From Mycolicibacterium monacense (lineage in GTDB: Bacteria; Actinomycetota; Actinomycetes; Mycobacteriales; Mycobacteriaceae): DNA of 64,000 nt. The notes under the pieces are model-generated. The model was not told the DNA's origin and did not search any database. It saw nothing but the letters and a program-made list of their open reading frames with translations. Below are positions 1 through 9,063 of the stretch, one piece after another. A program made the position numbers and the translations under genes. The stretch's first letter is position 1, and each line of letters opens with the position of its first letter. The stretch is from positions 372,001 to 436,000 of the forward strand of contig NZ_AP022617.1 in NCBI RefSeq assembly GCF_010731575.1. The letters are read 5' to 3'.

Positions 1-344
1 CCGGTGGCCATCCGAGGCAAGTAACGGTCCTTCTGCTCCTCCGTGCCATAGGTCAGGAGAAGTTTCGCGACCACGGTGTGTCCGCCCATTGCGCCGGCCA
101 AACTCATCCAGCCCCGCGCGAGCTCCTCGGTGACGGCTGCGTAGCAGGGCACGGAGACATTGGCCTCGCCCCAGGGCTGGGGAATCGCCAACCCGAAGAT
201 GCCCATCTGCTTCATCTGGTCGATGAGTGCTTCCGGATAGGTGTTTGCATGCTCGAGCTCCCGGACCACGGGTTTGACTTCGCGGTCGACGAACTGGCCC
301 ACGAGCGCGACAATCGCGGCTTCTTCTTCGTTGAACGTGTACAT
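1..344 (-). CDS. Acyl-CoA dehydrogenase, N-terminal part (cut by window edge)
   Basis: Reverse-strand reading from the ATG at 342-344 gives an open frame to the window edge, about 114 residues. It begins MYTFNEEEAAIVALVGQF and includes the stretch VTEELARGWMSLAGAMGG and then YGTEEQKDRYLPRMATG. This is the usual N-terminal and substrate-pocket region of the acyl-CoA dehydrogenase family, FAD enzymes that alpha,beta-desaturate acyl-CoA thioesters. The frame has an upstream TGA shortly before the ATG, which supports the start. The catalytic Glu and C-terminal half lie outside the window, so substrate class cannot be judged. It is divergent from the LysR gene that begins at 467, so that regulator may control it. 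Confidence 0.85.
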   Translation of the reverse strand, partial: MYTFNEEEAAIVALVGQFVDREVKPVVRELEHANTYPEALIDQMKQMGIFGLAIPQPWGEANVSVPCYAAVTEELARGWMSLAGAMGGHTVVAKLLLTYGTEEQKDRYLPRMAT

Positions 345-385
345 CCGCTGCTTGTGCTCCTCGCCATCACCCGCCCCGCCGCTCC

Positions 386-410
386 ATCATGGTCGTTGAT
401 GATTCATGAT
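386..410. promoter_or_regulatory. Possible LysR-type operator in divergent promoter
   Basis: ATCATG (386-391) and CATGAT (405-410) form an inverted repeat around 13 bases, between the divergent acyl-CoA dehydrogenase and LysR genes. LysR regulators usually bind such dyads next to their own gene. Position and symmetry are seen; function is inferred. Confidence 0.3.
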
Positions 411-466
411 GTGAAATAGCGATTGATGATGGTGCGATGTCGCGAACGCATGAGAGGACGCAGCTC

Positions 467-1474
467 GTGGAGATCAAACAGTTGCAAGCGTTGGTCACGG
501 TTGCCGAGGTGGGGTCCATAACGAAGGCCGCTGCGCTGCTGCATCTCGTGCAGCCGGCGGTCACGCGCCAGATCCGCGCTCTCGAGGACGAGCTCGGCGT
601 CGACCTGTTCGAGCGGACGCGGCAGGGCATGCGTGCGACACCGGCGGGCGTAGCGATGGTGGAGCGGGCACGGCGAGCCTTGACCGAACTGGAGCGCGCC
701 CGAGCCGAGCTTCGGCCGCGGGCCGACCACGTGACCGGCATCGTGACGGTCGGGCTCCTCGAGAGCGTGCTGGACGTCGTGGCAGCGCCGTTCACGGCGG
801 CCGTCACCCGACGTCATCCAGGGATCGAATTGCGGTTACTCACAGCGTATTCCGGTCATCTGCAGCAGTGGCTGGACGCCGGGGACGTCGACCTGTCTCT
901 GCTGTACAACATGCGCAGTACATCATCGGTGCATGCGCGTCCGCTGTTGCATGAGGCGATGTGGGCGGTGGCGCCACCGGACGCGGGACTGCGCACCGAT
1001 GAGCCGGTGGATTTGGCGGCACTCGCCAGACACCCGATCGTGATGCCGGTGGCCGGGCACGGCCTGCGCGTCATCATCGACCAGGCGTGTGCCCGCGCGA
1101 CCGTCAGCCTGGACGTGGCTGTCGAAACCAACTCGATGCGCCTGCAGAAACAGCTGGTGATCGCCGGTTACGGCTGGACGATTCTGCCTTCCGCCGGCGT
1201 CGCCGACGACGTGGCCCGCGGGATCCTGAGCGCCGCGCCGGTGTCTGCGCCGACGATGTCACGCCTGGTGGTGCTGGGCCGGCAGCGCAGCGGGAGAATC
1301 CCGCCGGCGGTCGAAACAGTGGCTCACGAGCTGGTCGAGGTCATTCACTCAGTCGTTGCCTCCGGTGCCTGGCCATCTGCCGAACTGATCGAGGGTGGGC
1401 CGACTCGAGACGGGTCAGTTGTGCGCGAAGGAGCCCGGATCCGCACGCCGGTGTACGACCCGGTCGATGCGTGA
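467..1474 (+). CDS. LysR family transcriptional regulator
   Basis: About 335 residues, normal for LysR. The N-terminal winged helix-turn-helix is clear (VTVAEVGSITKAAALLHLVQ, then TRQIRALEDELGVDLFER), followed by a periplasmic-binding-like effector domain with a hydrophobic core. I chose the GTG at 467 because family members usually begin with M-E-I-K-Q-L and a GAGAGGA-like ribosome site lies just upstream. An ATG at 437 would add ten residues. It is divergent from an acyl-CoA dehydrogenase, a typical LysR-target layout. The last 30 residues (GGPTRDGSVVREGARIRT) are a low-complexity tail with no family match that I recognise. The effector is unknown. Confidence 0.88.
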   Translation: MEIKQLQALVTVAEVGSITKAAALLHLVQPAVTRQIRALEDELGVDLFERTRQGMRATPAGVAMVERARRALTELERARAELRPRADHVTGIVTVGLLESVLDVVAAPFTAAVTRRHPGIELRLLTAYSGHLQQWLDAGDVDLSLLYNMRSTSSVHARPLLHEAMWAVAPPDAGLRTDEPVDLAALARHPIVMPVAGHGLRVIIDQACARATVSLDVAVETNSMRLQKQLVIAGYGWTILPSAGVADDVARGILSAAPVSAPTMSRLVVLGRQRSGRIPPAVETVAHELVEVIHSVVASGAWPSAELIEGGPTRDGSVVREGARIRTPVYDPVDA

Positions 1475-1551
1475 GCGCCGCGTCGGCTTTGCCGGCGCGC
1501 CGGCCGAGGTGCCGCGGCGGTCATCCGAGGAATGCCCTAGATTCGTCTGCC

Positions 1552-2073
1552 ATGACTGCCTACGACGTCGGAGTCCTGATCCTGCGGGTGGTGCTGGGCC
1601 TGGCCATGGCCGCCCACGGCTACAACAAGTTCTTCGGCGGCGGACGGATCCCCGGAACCGCGCGCTGGTTCGACAGCATCGGCATGAAGCCCGGCATGTT
1701 CCACGCTCGCATCGCCGCGACCACTGAGATGGCCGCGGGCATCGGCCTGGTGGTCGGCCTGCTCACTCCCATTCCGGCCGCGGGCTTCGTGGCGCTCATG
1801 CTCGTCGCCGCGTGGACCGTGCACCGAGACAACGGCTTCTTCATCGTCAAGGAGGGCTGGGAATACAACCTGGTGCTCGCGACTGCCGCGGTCGCCGTCG
1901 CGACCATCGGGTCCGGCAGGCTCAGCCTCGACTACGCCCTCTTCCACGGCACCGGCTTCTACGACCTGCTGCGGGGCTGGTGGGGTCTGCTGATCTCGGT
2001 CGGGCTCGGGCTGGCCGGTGGTGTCGGCCAATTGGCGATCTTCTACCGTCCACCCACCAAGACGGGTGACTGA
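1552..2073 (+). CDS. DoxX family integral membrane protein
   Basis: About 173 residues from the ATG at 1552. The first segment, LILRVVLGLAMAAHGYNKFF, has the characteristic DoxX opening: a helix ending in H-G-x-x-K-F. Four hydrophobic segments follow or include this region, near residues 5-25, 60-85, 100-120 and 145-165. The DoxX/DoxD group covers small four-helix membrane proteins of uncertain function, some linked to thiol/redox homeostasis. The gene follows the LysR gene by 77 bases and could share its regulation. Its 3' end is overlapped on the other strand by the stop of a degenerate TetR-like fragment. Confidence 0.8.
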   Translation: MTAYDVGVLILRVVLGLAMAAHGYNKFFGGGRIPGTARWFDSIGMKPGMFHARIAATTEMAAGIGLVVGLLTPIPAAGFVALMLVAAWTVHRDNGFFIVKEGWEYNLVLATAAVAVATIGSGRLSLDYALFHGTGFYDLLRGWWGLLISVGLGLAGGVGQLAIFYRPPTKTGD

Positions 2074-2240
2074 CGGGGATCCTGAGCGGTGATCCTTTTT
2101 CGCGATGCGCGCCGAAGTCTCAGGAATGCCGCCTCGAATGCCGCGCGGATGGATAGGGCGTCGGCTTCGGGTGAGCAATGGGTGAACGTGCCGTCGGCGC
2201 GACCCCGGTGGAGGATCGCGGCGAGTTCCAACTCTCGGGG
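2043..2240 (-). pseudogene. TetR-like C-terminal remnant
   Basis: The reverse frame reads ELELAAILHRGRADGTF followed by PEADALSIRAAFEAAFLRLR. This resembles the last two helices of a TetR ligand domain, where the pattern AAILRRGxADGTF is common. No HTH domain or start is present upstream in any frame. The frame runs on into the end of the DoxX gene before stopping at 2043. I infer the 3' stump of a regulator left by a deletion. The similarity is by eye and could be coincidental. Confidence 0.35.
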
Positions 2241-2244
2241 GTCC

Positions 2245-2525
2245 CTGGGCCTCTGACACACCGCCCGCTCCGTGCGCGTGTAACAGCTTTTCCCACGCGG
2301 CGGTCGATTCCCGGCTGAGGACAGCGGCCAGACGGTCTGCGAAGTCCGTGAAGTGCCGAAGTGCTGCGACGAGCCGTTGCCACTCCTTTGGCTGGGGCGC
2401 GGCAAGGAACACGCGTCCCTCCCTGGTCTCGTACATCCCGTAGAGGGCCGACAAGCCGGTGCCGTCTACGCCGGCATTGCGTGCGCCTCAACCCAGTATT
2501 GGTGTCTGCAACGTCATGACCGCAA
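2245..2525 (-). pseudogene. Family III (CaiB/BaiF) CoA-transferase fragment
   Basis: The reverse frame reads GLSALYGMYETREGRVFLAA and then KEWQRLVAALRHFTDFADRL, ending in AAWEKLLHAHGAG. This is the recognisable 'LY-Y-T-DGWVFLAA' module and following helices of family III CoA-transferases. It lacks the N-terminal half with the catalytic Asp and the C-terminal end. A TGA at 2488-2490 interrupts the frame upstream of the conserved block. It sits directly downstream of the aldolase gene and runs into the TetR-like remnant, so it is probably deletion debris. Confidence 0.55.
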
Positions 2526-2528
2526 CAG

Positions 2529-3620
2529 TCAGCCTTTCCTTGGCGAACCACCGATAGCATGCGACTGCCTACCCGCCGCATCAGATTCCATTTCGCGCTT
2601 GATCTCCAGCGCGATGTCGATGAGCTGGTCTTCCTGGCCGCCGATCAGTTTGCGCTGCCCGGCGCGGTGCAACAGCTGGTGCGCGGGCACCCCGTACCGC
2701 TCGGACTGCCGGATGGCGTGTTTGAGGAAGCTCGAGTAGACCCCGGAGTAACCCATGATCAAGGCGTTGCGGTCGAGCAGGCACTCGGCAGGCATGGCCG
2801 GTGCGACGACCTCCTCGGCCGCGTCGGCGATGTCGAAGAAGTCGATGCCCGTCTTGACGCCGATCTTGTCGAACACCCCGATCAGCGCCTCGACGGGTGC
2901 GTTGCCCGCGCCCGCGCCGAAACGGCGGCAGGATCCGTCGATCTGCTTGGCGCCGGCGCGCACGGCCTCGACCGAATTGGCCACGCCGAGGCCGAGATTC
3001 TCGTGGCCATGGAAACCGACCTGCGCGTCGTCCCCCAGTTCGGCGACCAGCGCGGCGACCCGGTCCCGCACCCCTTCGAGCACCAGCGCGCCCGCGGAGT
3101 CGACGACGTACACGCACTGGCATCCGGCGTCGGCCATGATGCGCGCCTGCTGCGCGAGCTTCTCCGGTGGAATGGTGTGGCTCATCATCAGGAACCCGAC
3201 GGTCTCGAGTCCGAGTTCGCGCGCCAGCCCGAAGTGCTGGATCGACACGTCCGCCTCGGTGCAGTGGGTGGCGATGCGGCAGATGGACCCGCCGTTGTTC
3301 TGCGCCTCCTTGATGTCCTCCTTGGTGCCCACACCGGGCAGCATGAGGAAGGCGATCTTGGCTTCCTTGGCGGTCTCGGCTGCGAGCTTGATCAGTTCCT
3401 GCTCAGGGGTTTTCGAGAATCCGTAGTTGAAGCTGGACCCGCCCAGACCGTCGCCGTGGGTCACCTCGATCACCGGCACCCCGGCCGTGTCGAGTGCGGC
3501 GACGATGGCTCCCACCTCGTCCTTGGTGAACTGGTGGCGCTTGTGGTGCGAACCGTCACGCAGCGACGTATCCGTCATCCGCACGTCCCAGATCGGGTCG
3601 AAGAAGATGTCGCTCGTCAT
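2529..3620 (-). CDS. dmpG: 4-hydroxy-2-oxovalerate aldolase
   Basis: 363 residues, slightly longer than usual (about 340-350). It is a class II pyruvate aldolase that splits 4-hydroxy-2-oxovalerate into pyruvate and acetaldehyde as the penultimate step of meta-cleavage pathways. The N-terminus carries [16 protein letters not shown] (residues 16-31), with the catalytic Arg21 and metal-ligand Asp22. The metal-binding [11 protein letters not shown] has His204 and His206. The C-terminal communication domain expected to pair with the acetaldehyde dehydrogenase is present. The ATG at 3620 overlaps the dehydrogenase stop by four bases. That is consistent with the known channelling complex of these two enzymes. 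The meta-pathway genes that feed it lie 16 kb away on the other strand. The gene could also be called hsaF/bphI/mhpE. Confidence 0.95.
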   Translation of the reverse strand: MTSDIFFDPIWDVRMTDTSLRDGSHHKRHQFTKDEVGAIVAALDTAGVPVIEVTHGDGLGGSSFNYGFSKTPEQELIKLAAETAKEAKIAFLMLPGVGTKEDIKEAQNNGGSICRIATHCTEADVSIQHFGLARELGLETVGFLMMSHTIPPEKLAQQARIMADAGCQCVYVVDSAGALVLEGVRDRVAALVAELGDDAQVGFHGHENLGLGVANSVEAVRAGAKQIDGSCRRFGAGAGNAPVEALIGVFDKIGVKTGIDFFDIADAAEEVVAPAMPAECLLDRNALIMGYSGVYSSFLKHAIRQSERYGVPAHQLLHRAGQRKLIGGQEDQLIDIALEIKREMESDAAGRQSHAIGGSPRKG

Positions 3621-4558
3621 GATCGGCCTCCTGATGATGCGGAAAGGCTGGCGCCGGCCAACTTCGCGGCGATCTCTTCGCCGACCTTCGTCGCTGCCGC
3701 GGTCATGATGTCCAGGTTTCCAGCGTAAGGCGGAAGATAGTCACCGGCACCCTCCACTTCGACGAATGTTGTGACCAGCGCCTGGCCCCCGGAGTTCACC
3801 GACGGCGGATCGAACTGCGGCTCGTTGAGCAACCGGTAACCCGGCACGTAGGTCTGCACCTGGGCTACCACCTCTTTGATCGAGGCGGTGATCGCGTCCT
3901 GGTCGGCGTCCTCGGGGATCGCGCAGAAGATGGTGTCGCGCATGATCATCGGCGGATCCGCCGGGTTGAGGATGATGATCGCCTTGCCGCGACGCGCGCC
4001 GCCGATGGTCTCGACCCCCTTGCTGGTGGTCTTGGTGAACTCGTCGATGTTGGCCCGGGTGCCCGGTCCCGCCGACGCCGAGGACACCGACGCCACGATC
4101 TCGGCGTAGGGCACCCCGACCACGCGCGACACCGCGTGGACCATCGGGATCGTGGCTTGCCCGCCGCAGGTCACCAGGTTCACGTTCGGCGCGTCGAGAT
4201 GCTCACGCAGATTCGCCGGCGGGATCACCCCGGGACCCACCGCCGCGGGGGTCAGATCGATCGCGCGGATACCGGCCTCGGCGTACCGGGGCGCGGCATC
4301 ACGGTGCACATAGGCACTCGTGGCCTCGAAGACCATGTCCGGCAACTCGTCTCTGGCCAACAACCAGTCCACACCCTCATGTGAGGTCTCCAACCCCAAC
4401 GTGCGGGCGCGGGCCAAACCCTCGCTCTGCGGGTCGATCCCGATCATCCAGCGCGGCTCCAGCCACTCCGAACGCAACAACTTGTAGAGCAGATCGGTGC
4501 TGATATTGCCCGATCCGACGATGGCGACCTGCATTTTCCGTCCAGCCTTGTCAGGCAT
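3617..4558 (-). CDS. dmpF: Acetaldehyde dehydrogenase (acylating)
   Basis: 313 residues, the normal length. It oxidises acetaldehyde to acetyl-CoA with NAD and CoA, taking its substrate through a channel from the partner aldolase. The Rossmann motif [10 protein letters not shown] spans residues 11-20. The catalytic cysteine is Cys131 in [17 protein letters not shown]. The region [20 protein letters not shown] is characteristic of the family. The ATG at 4558 has a strong AGAGGAG ribosome site just upstream. It is the first gene of a two-gene operon with the aldolase. A palindrome 110 bases upstream may be its operator. Equivalent names are hsaG, bphJ and mhpF. Confidence 0.95.
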   Translation of the reverse strand: MPDKAGRKMQVAIVGSGNISTDLLYKLLRSEWLEPRWMIGIDPQSEGLARARTLGLETSHEGVDWLLARDELPDMVFEATSAYVHRDAAPRYAEAGIRAIDLTPAAVGPGVIPPANLREHLDAPNVNLVTCGGQATIPMVHAVSRVVGVPYAEIVASVSSASAGPGTRANIDEFTKTTSKGVETIGGARRGKAIIILNPADPPMIMRDTIFCAIPEDADQDAITASIKEVVAQVQTYVPGYRLLNEPQFDPPSVNSGGQALVTTFVEVEGAGDYLPPYAGNLDIMTAAATKVGEEIAAKLAGASLSASSGGRS

Positions 4559-4668
4559 GGGTTCTCCTCTGATGTGGCGGGCAGTGTCGAGACGAACAGG
4601 TTTCAGCCATCACCCGCTGCGTACCAGCCAGCGACGATCCCTGCGCCGCGCGTGATGTTCGACATATG

Positions 4669-4682
4669 TTGTTGCACAACAA
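4669..4682. promoter_or_regulatory. Palindrome upstream of the dmpF-dmpG operon
   Basis: TTGTTG-CA-CAACAA is an inverted repeat with a two-base centre. It lies in the 254-base gap between the acetaldehyde dehydrogenase start and the end of the ferredoxin oxidoreductase gene. Its core TGTTGCACA recurs at 18948-18956, in front of the extradiol dioxygenase operon. That fits an operator for a shared aromatic-pathway regulator such as the IclR or MarR protein encoded here. This role is inferred. Confidence 0.4.
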
Positions 4683-4812
4683 ATTCGGGAACCAGCATAA
4701 AAGTTATTCGGCGCAGCTGACCGGAACGCCGTCGGTGCGCCCGCTCCCGCGGCATCGTCATGTCCCAGCATGCGGACTCAGCTGCGCCAAACGACATGCC
4801 GCCGGCAGCACG

Positions 4813-7800
4813 TCACGGCAGCGGCAGCAGATCGGTGGGGATTCCGAGTTCGCCGAGGCGTGAAAGGTAAACGCCAAGATTACGCACCTTGACTTCTTCG
4901 TAGCCGCGAATGAGGTCGGGAGCCGAGGCGACGGCCAGTGCCCATTCATAGGAGTCGAGTGTCAGCGAGGGCAGAAGGTCGTTGATGGTTGCTTCGTAGT
5001 GGGTGATCAACTGACGTTCAATCCGTCGCATCTCGGTGTACCCGAAGGGGTCTAGAGGCGTTCCCCTGAGTTTCTTGGCCTTCGCCAGCAGTCGAAGCGC
5101 TACGTGGGTACGTGGGCCCATGCTGATCTTCTTTTTGCGTCCGAGTGCCTTCAACACCGGTGGGTGTAGCTTGAAGGTCAGGTTCTCTCCGCCGGGGACC
5201 TGTGCTCGCACCGATGCGAGGAACGCCGGGTCAGTGAGCATCCGGGCGACCTCGTACTCGTCCTTGTATGCGATGAGTTTGAAGAAGTTCCGGGTTATGG
5301 CTTCGGACAGGTCGGTGCGGTCGGTGAGGCTGCGCTCCTGATCCCACGCACGCTGCGCCAGATTGATCAGGCGAGCAGCCGCGTGGTCGTCCTGGTACGC
5401 GACAAGATCCGCCGCCCGCCGTTCCAGAAGTTCACGCACGGCGCCGGTGACCGGGCTCGTCGTGAAGAGATGGCTCGGCACCTGCGGCGGTCGTTCGTCG
5501 GCCGGGTCGGTCGTGGCGGTTCGGAACACCTCAGGGACTGCCACGGCTACCCGCCCCCACTGGAACGCCGCCTTGTTCGCGTGCACGGCAACCCCATTGA
5601 TCGAAATCGCGTCCTCGATCGCGGCGGCGGTCATCGGGAGCGCACCGGCCTGGTACGCGGCACCCACCAGGAGAAAGTTCGCGGTGGTGGTGTTGCCGAA
5701 GAGTCGTTCGGCGGCCGCCAGTGCGTCGAAGGAAACCAGCGACCGACTCCGGACGTCCAACCGGGACAACAGCGACTCATCACTCGGATGCTCGACGGCG
5801 GCGTCGTAGACCATGTCGCCGGTGGGCGTCCTGCTCGTCGAGGCGATCACGACGGTGCGATCGGGGTTGCTGTAGCCGACGTTCTTGGCATCGACGGCGG
5901 TGAGCAGGTCGAAGGCCAGGATGCAATCGGCGGCCCCGGCGCTGATCCGGTTGGATGAGGGGACGGGTTCGGTGCTGAGCCGTAGGTGGGAGGTGACCGG
6001 TCCGGCCTTCTGGCTCAGGCCCGTCTGGTCCAGGCCCTCGGCGTAGAAACCGGCGCGCAGCGCGGCCATCGCCAGCACCTGGTTGACGGTCACGATGCCC
6101 GTTCCGCCGATGCCGGCCAGAAAGACGTTGTAGATACCCGACATCGGCGTCACCGCGGGGTCGGGCACATCCGGCGGGACGGGTCGCTCGGGCGCAGTGG
6201 GCGGGCCGTTCTTGGCGGGCAGTTCCACGGTCACGAATGAGGGACAGTTGCCGTCCAGGCAGGAGTAGTCCGTGTTGCAGGTGCTCTGGTCGATTCGCGT
6301 CTTGCGGCCGAGCTCGGTTTCAACCGGCTGAACCGACAGACAGTTGCTCTTGACACCGCAATCGCCGCATCCTTCGCAGACGGCCTCGTTGATCACCACC
6401 CGGGTGAGCCGGGGCGGCAGCATTCCGCGCTTACGCTTGCGGCGCGCTTCCGCCGCGCACTGCTGGTCGTAGATCAGTGCCGTGACGCCTTCGGTGTCAC
6501 GCAGCAGACACTGAGCCTCGTCGAGGCGATCGCGCGGCCACAACAGCACTCCTTTGGCGAACACCGCGCCCTTCTGTCGCTCAGGCTCGTCGGCGCAGAC
6601 GATCACTTTGGATACACCGTCGGCGACGAGCTTGTGGGTGAGTTCGGGAACCGTCAGCCCTGCCTCGACATCCTGGGCTCCGGTCATCGCGACCGCGCCG
6701 TTGTAGAGGATTTTGTAAGTGATGTTCACACCGGCGGCGGCACACGCCTGCACCGCGAGCTGTCCTGAATGGAAATACGTTCCGTCGCCGATGTTCTGGA
6801 AGATGTGTTTGACATCGGTGAACGGCGCCTGGCCGATCCATTGCGCCCCTTCGCCACCCATCTGGGTGAGGGCGGTGACCGCCGAATCTGTTCGTGAGGA
6901 CATCGTGACCAGCGTGTGACAGCCGATCCCGCCGCCGGCCAGTGAGCCGTCCGGCACCGCGGTAGAGCGGTTGTGTGGGCAGCCCGAGCAGAAGTACGCG
7001 GTTCGGGTGGTGGACAGCACCGTCAGGTCGAGCGTGGGCGGCGGCGCGGGTGCCAGCGTCACCCTGTCCTTCAACACCGCGCGCAGCGGTGCGAGCAGGC
7101 GGGTGGTGGTGAGTTCGCCGTCCGGGGGGATCAGCGTGCCCCCGTCGGCCGCGTGCTTACCCAGGACCTCGGGCGCTGCACGGTGGCCGTAGAGAATGTC
7201 TTTGAGCTGTGTCTCGACGAACGCCGACTTGTCCTCGACCACCAGTATCCGCTCAACCCCGTCTGCGAGGCGGGAAACCACCTGCGGGTCAAGGGGATAG
7301 GGCATCCCGATGCGCAGTATTCGGATGCCTGATCGGGTCAGATCACGATCAGTCAACCCGAGGTCGACCAGAGCCTCGCGGACCGTGTCGTAGGCCGTGC
7401 CGACCGCGACGATGCCCAGCCATGCCTGCGCCGGATCAACCTCGATACGGTCGATGTCGTTGGCGGCATTGAACGCCCGCACCATCGCCCAGCGGGGTCC
7501 GTACAGGTCGGCCTCCGCGAACAGGCTGTCCGGCGGAGCGGAGCAAATGCGCTGACGGTAGCTCCAGGGCCGGCCGTCCCACTCGATGGTCGGGGTGGTG
7601 ATGTCAAAGTCGGAGAAGTCGCGGTCCAGCGTCCAGACGCCGTCTGCGACGTCGGCGACGATCTTCATGGCAGGCCAGCATCCCGATGCGCGCGACAAGG
7701 CGATGCCGTACATGCCGAACGCGATGATCTCTTCGGCGTTGCGAGGGAAAAGGATCGGCATTGACAGGGCCGCCAGAGACCGCTCACTGGCGACCGGGAG

Positions 7801-8277
7801 GGACGAGGATTTCGCACCGGGATCGTCACCGACCAGGGCGAGTGCACCGCCGGCAGGGTTTGCCCCGTACATCGCCCCGTGACGCAGGGCGTCGCTGGCG
7901 CGGTCGAGCCCAGGGCCCTTCCCGTACCAGACGCCGATCACCCCGTCGTAGTCACGGGTGCCCGAGGGCAGGTCATTCTGGCTTCCCCACACCGACGTCG
8001 CGGCGAGTTCTTCGTTCATCCCAGGCTGGAGGTGGACATGATGTTCGGATTCGAGCTCCGGCAGGCCGGCCAACAGCTGATCGAGTCCGCCAAGCGGACT
8101 GCCCTGGTATCCCGAGACGAAGGTAGCGACGTGGCGTCCCTCGCGGGTGTCCCGTTCGTGCTGCTCCACCATCAGTCGAGCGATCGCCTGAACTCCGGTC
8201 AGCAGAACCGGACCCGAGGACGCCCGGTACCGCGCGTTGAGGTCACGGTCAGGCCCGGCTGAACGAAGATCTGTCAT
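4813..8277 (-). CDS. Indolepyruvate:ferredoxin oxidoreductase, fused alpha-beta type
   Basis: About 1154 residues from the ATG at 8277; an upstream ATG at 8337 would add 20 atypical residues. This enzyme family decarboxylates aryl- or branched-chain 2-oxoacids to acyl-CoA, reducing ferredoxin. The order is typical: an N-terminal transketolase-like domain (LTGVQAIARLMVEQHERD, VSGYQGSPLGGLD), a ThDP-binding domain with IGDGTYFHSGQLAVQACAAA, then an iron-sulphur stretch with Cys-rich CEGCGDCGVKSNC and STCNTDYSCLDGNCPSF. A gamma-type domain (GIGGTGIVTVNQVLAMAALR) follows, and then a C-terminal extension (about 250 residues). The likely substrate is an aromatic or branched 2-oxoacid, but it cannot be fixed. 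It is divergent from an Lrp/AsnC regulator, the classical controller of amino-acid catabolism. Confidence 0.9.
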   Translation of the reverse strand: MTDLRSAGPDRDLNARYRASSGPVLLTGVQAIARLMVEQHERDTREGRHVATFVSGYQGSPLGGLDQLLAGLPELESEHHVHLQPGMNEELAATSVWGSQNDLPSGTRDYDGVIGVWYGKGPGLDRASDALRHGAMYGANPAGGALALVGDDPGAKSSSLPVASERSLAALSMPILFPRNAEEIIAFGMYGIALSRASGCWPAMKIVADVADGVWTLDRDFSDFDITTPTIEWDGRPWSYRQRICSAPPDSLFAEADLYGPRWAMVRAFNAANDIDRIEVDPAQAWLGIVAVGTAYDTVREALVDLGLTDRDLTRSGIRILRIGMPYPLDPQVVSRLADGVERILVVEDKSAFVETQLKDILYGHRAAPEVLGKHAADGGTLIPPDGELTTTRLLAPLRAVLKDRVTLAPAPPPTLDLTVLSTTRTAYFCSGCPHNRSTAVPDGSLAGGGIGCHTLVTMSSRTDSAVTALTQMGGEGAQWIGQAPFTDVKHIFQNIGDGTYFHSGQLAVQACAAAGVNITYKILYNGAVAMTGAQDVEAGLTVPELTHKLVADGVSKVIVCADEPERQKGAVFAKGVLLWPRDRLDEAQCLLRDTEGVTALIYDQQCAAEARRKRKRGMLPPRLTRVVINEAVCEGCGDCGVKSNCLSVQPVETELGRKTRIDQSTCNTDYSCLDGNCPSFVTVELPAKNGPPTAPERPVPPDVPDPAVTPMSGIYNVFLAGIGGTGIVTVNQVLAMAALRAGFYAEGLDQTGLSQKAGPVTSHLRLSTEPVPSSNRISAGAADCILAFDLLTAVDAKNVGYSNPDRTVVIASTSRTPTGDMVYDAAVEHPSDESLLSRLDVRSRSLVSFDALAAAERLFGNTTTANFLLVGAAYQAGALPMTAAAIEDAISINGVAVHANKAAFQWGRVAVAVPEVFRTATTDPADERPPQVPSHLFTTSPVTGAVRELLERRAADLVAYQDDHAAARLINLAQRAWDQERSLTDRTDLSEAITRNFFKLIAYKDEYEVARMLTDPAFLASVRAQVPGGENLTFKLHPPVLKALGRKKKISMGPRTHVALRLLAKAKKLRGTPLDPFGYTEMRRIERQLITHYEATINDLLPSLTLDSYEWALAVASAPDLIRGYEEVKVRNLGVYLSRLGELGIPTDLLPLP

Positions 8278-8303
8278 CGTGATGCCCCGCCATGTGGTTG
8301 GTG

Positions 8304-8321
8304 AGATGCCCGATGGCATCT
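8304..8321. promoter_or_regulatory. Short hairpin in the leader of the oxidoreductase gene
   Basis: AGATGCC and GGCATCT form a perfect 7-base-pair stem around CGAT, 27 bases upstream of the preferred ATG at 8277. It lies in the divergent region shared with the Lrp gene. It could affect translation or be an operator half. No function can be assigned. Confidence 0.25.
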
Positions 8322-8434
8322 GGTCCGAAGTACCCATCAGGTTGGTTTGGAATGGATTTCAGGTCAACTAATCTCGCATTAACTGAACTGATGGTTCACT
8401 TGTGCGGGTATGGCAACGTGGTGAGGTGACTCGA

Positions 8435-8941
8435 ATGTTCAGCATCGACCGGCTCGACGTCGACCTGCTCGAGATGCTCGCACGCGACGCGCGGGTCGGA
8501 GTCGTGGAACTGGCGTCGCGGCTGGGCATCTCGCGTAACACCGTGCAATCGCGCCTGAAGCGGTTGGAGGAGAGCGGGCTGGTCGCCGGCTACCGCCCCG
8601 AACTCGACCTCGCGCAAGCCGGGATCGCCACGCAGGCCTTCATCGGACTCGAGGTGCAACAGGGTCGTCTCTCCTCAATCGTGGATGCTCTCGTCGGAAT
8701 ACCTCAGGTGCTGGAGATACACGCGACGACAGGGCGCGAGGATCTTCTGGTGCGCGTCGCTACCGAGACGCAGGCCGGACTCCAGCAGTTGATCGAGCAG
8801 GTGGTCGCCATTCCGGGTGTTGTGCACTCGACGACGACGCTGGCGCTGACGACTCCGTTGACCTTTCGGCCGATGCCGCTGCTCAAGAACATCACTCGCA
8901 ATGCAGGGTGGGGACGGTCGACGCCGACACCAAGGCAATGA
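8435..8941 (+). CDS. Lrp/AsnC family transcriptional regulator
   Basis: 168 residues from the ATG at 8435, which has a GTGAGGTGA ribosome site eight bases upstream; a GTG at 8402 is less likely. The N-terminal HTH is clear (LDVDLLEMLARDARVGVVEL, then GISRNTVQSRLKRLEESGLV). It is followed by the ligand-binding RAM/AsnC domain (TGREDLLVRVATETQAGLQQ). Lrp family proteins sense amino acids or related metabolites. The divergent position next to the fused 2-oxoacid:ferredoxin oxidoreductase makes that gene the obvious target. The intergenic region near 8345-8400 is unusually AT-rich for this genome, as expected for a shared promoter. Confidence 0.92.
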   Translation: MFSIDRLDVDLLEMLARDARVGVVELASRLGISRNTVQSRLKRLEESGLVAGYRPELDLAQAGIATQAFIGLEVQQGRLSSIVDALVGIPQVLEIHATTGREDLLVRVATETQAGLQQLIEQVVAIPGVVHSTTTLALTTPLTFRPMPLLKNITRNAGWGRSTPTPRQ

Positions 8942-8997
8942 GCCTTGGCGATCTGGGGCTGTTCGCGTCTTTAGCGCACCCGGCGGAAGTGGCCTGT

Positions 8998-9023
8998 TGA
9001 ACATATATGAGGATATCTGTACT
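8998..9023. promoter_or_regulatory. 26-bp TetR-type operator, site 1 (Rieske operon promoter)
   Basis: TGAACA (8998-9003), 14 bases, TGTACT (9018-9023). The left ten bases, TGAACATATA, are identical to those of the perfect palindrome at 35721-35746 and the spacing is the same. It lies in an AT-rich stretch 216 bases upstream of the first Rieske gene, where the promoter is expected. The match is seen; regulator identity is inferred. Confidence 0.5.
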
Positions 9024-9063
9024 ATCTCTACTAGACGTCTCACCAGCTGACCCGACGTGATTC

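Noticed and set aside
1087-1551. Upstream extension of the DoxX frame and its N-terminal Arg-rich sequence
   Set aside because: It overlaps the LysR gene, has no membrane segment and looks non-coding. The DoxX family begins at 1552.
2559-3728. 389-residue open frame on the plus strand
   Set aside because: It is antisense to the aldolase and dehydrogenase genes, both of which have clear family motifs. High G+C DNA commonly produces such shadows.
8402-8434. GTG start giving a longer Lrp protein
   Set aside because: The extra 11 residues are not part of the family and the ATG at 8435 has a better-placed ribosome site.
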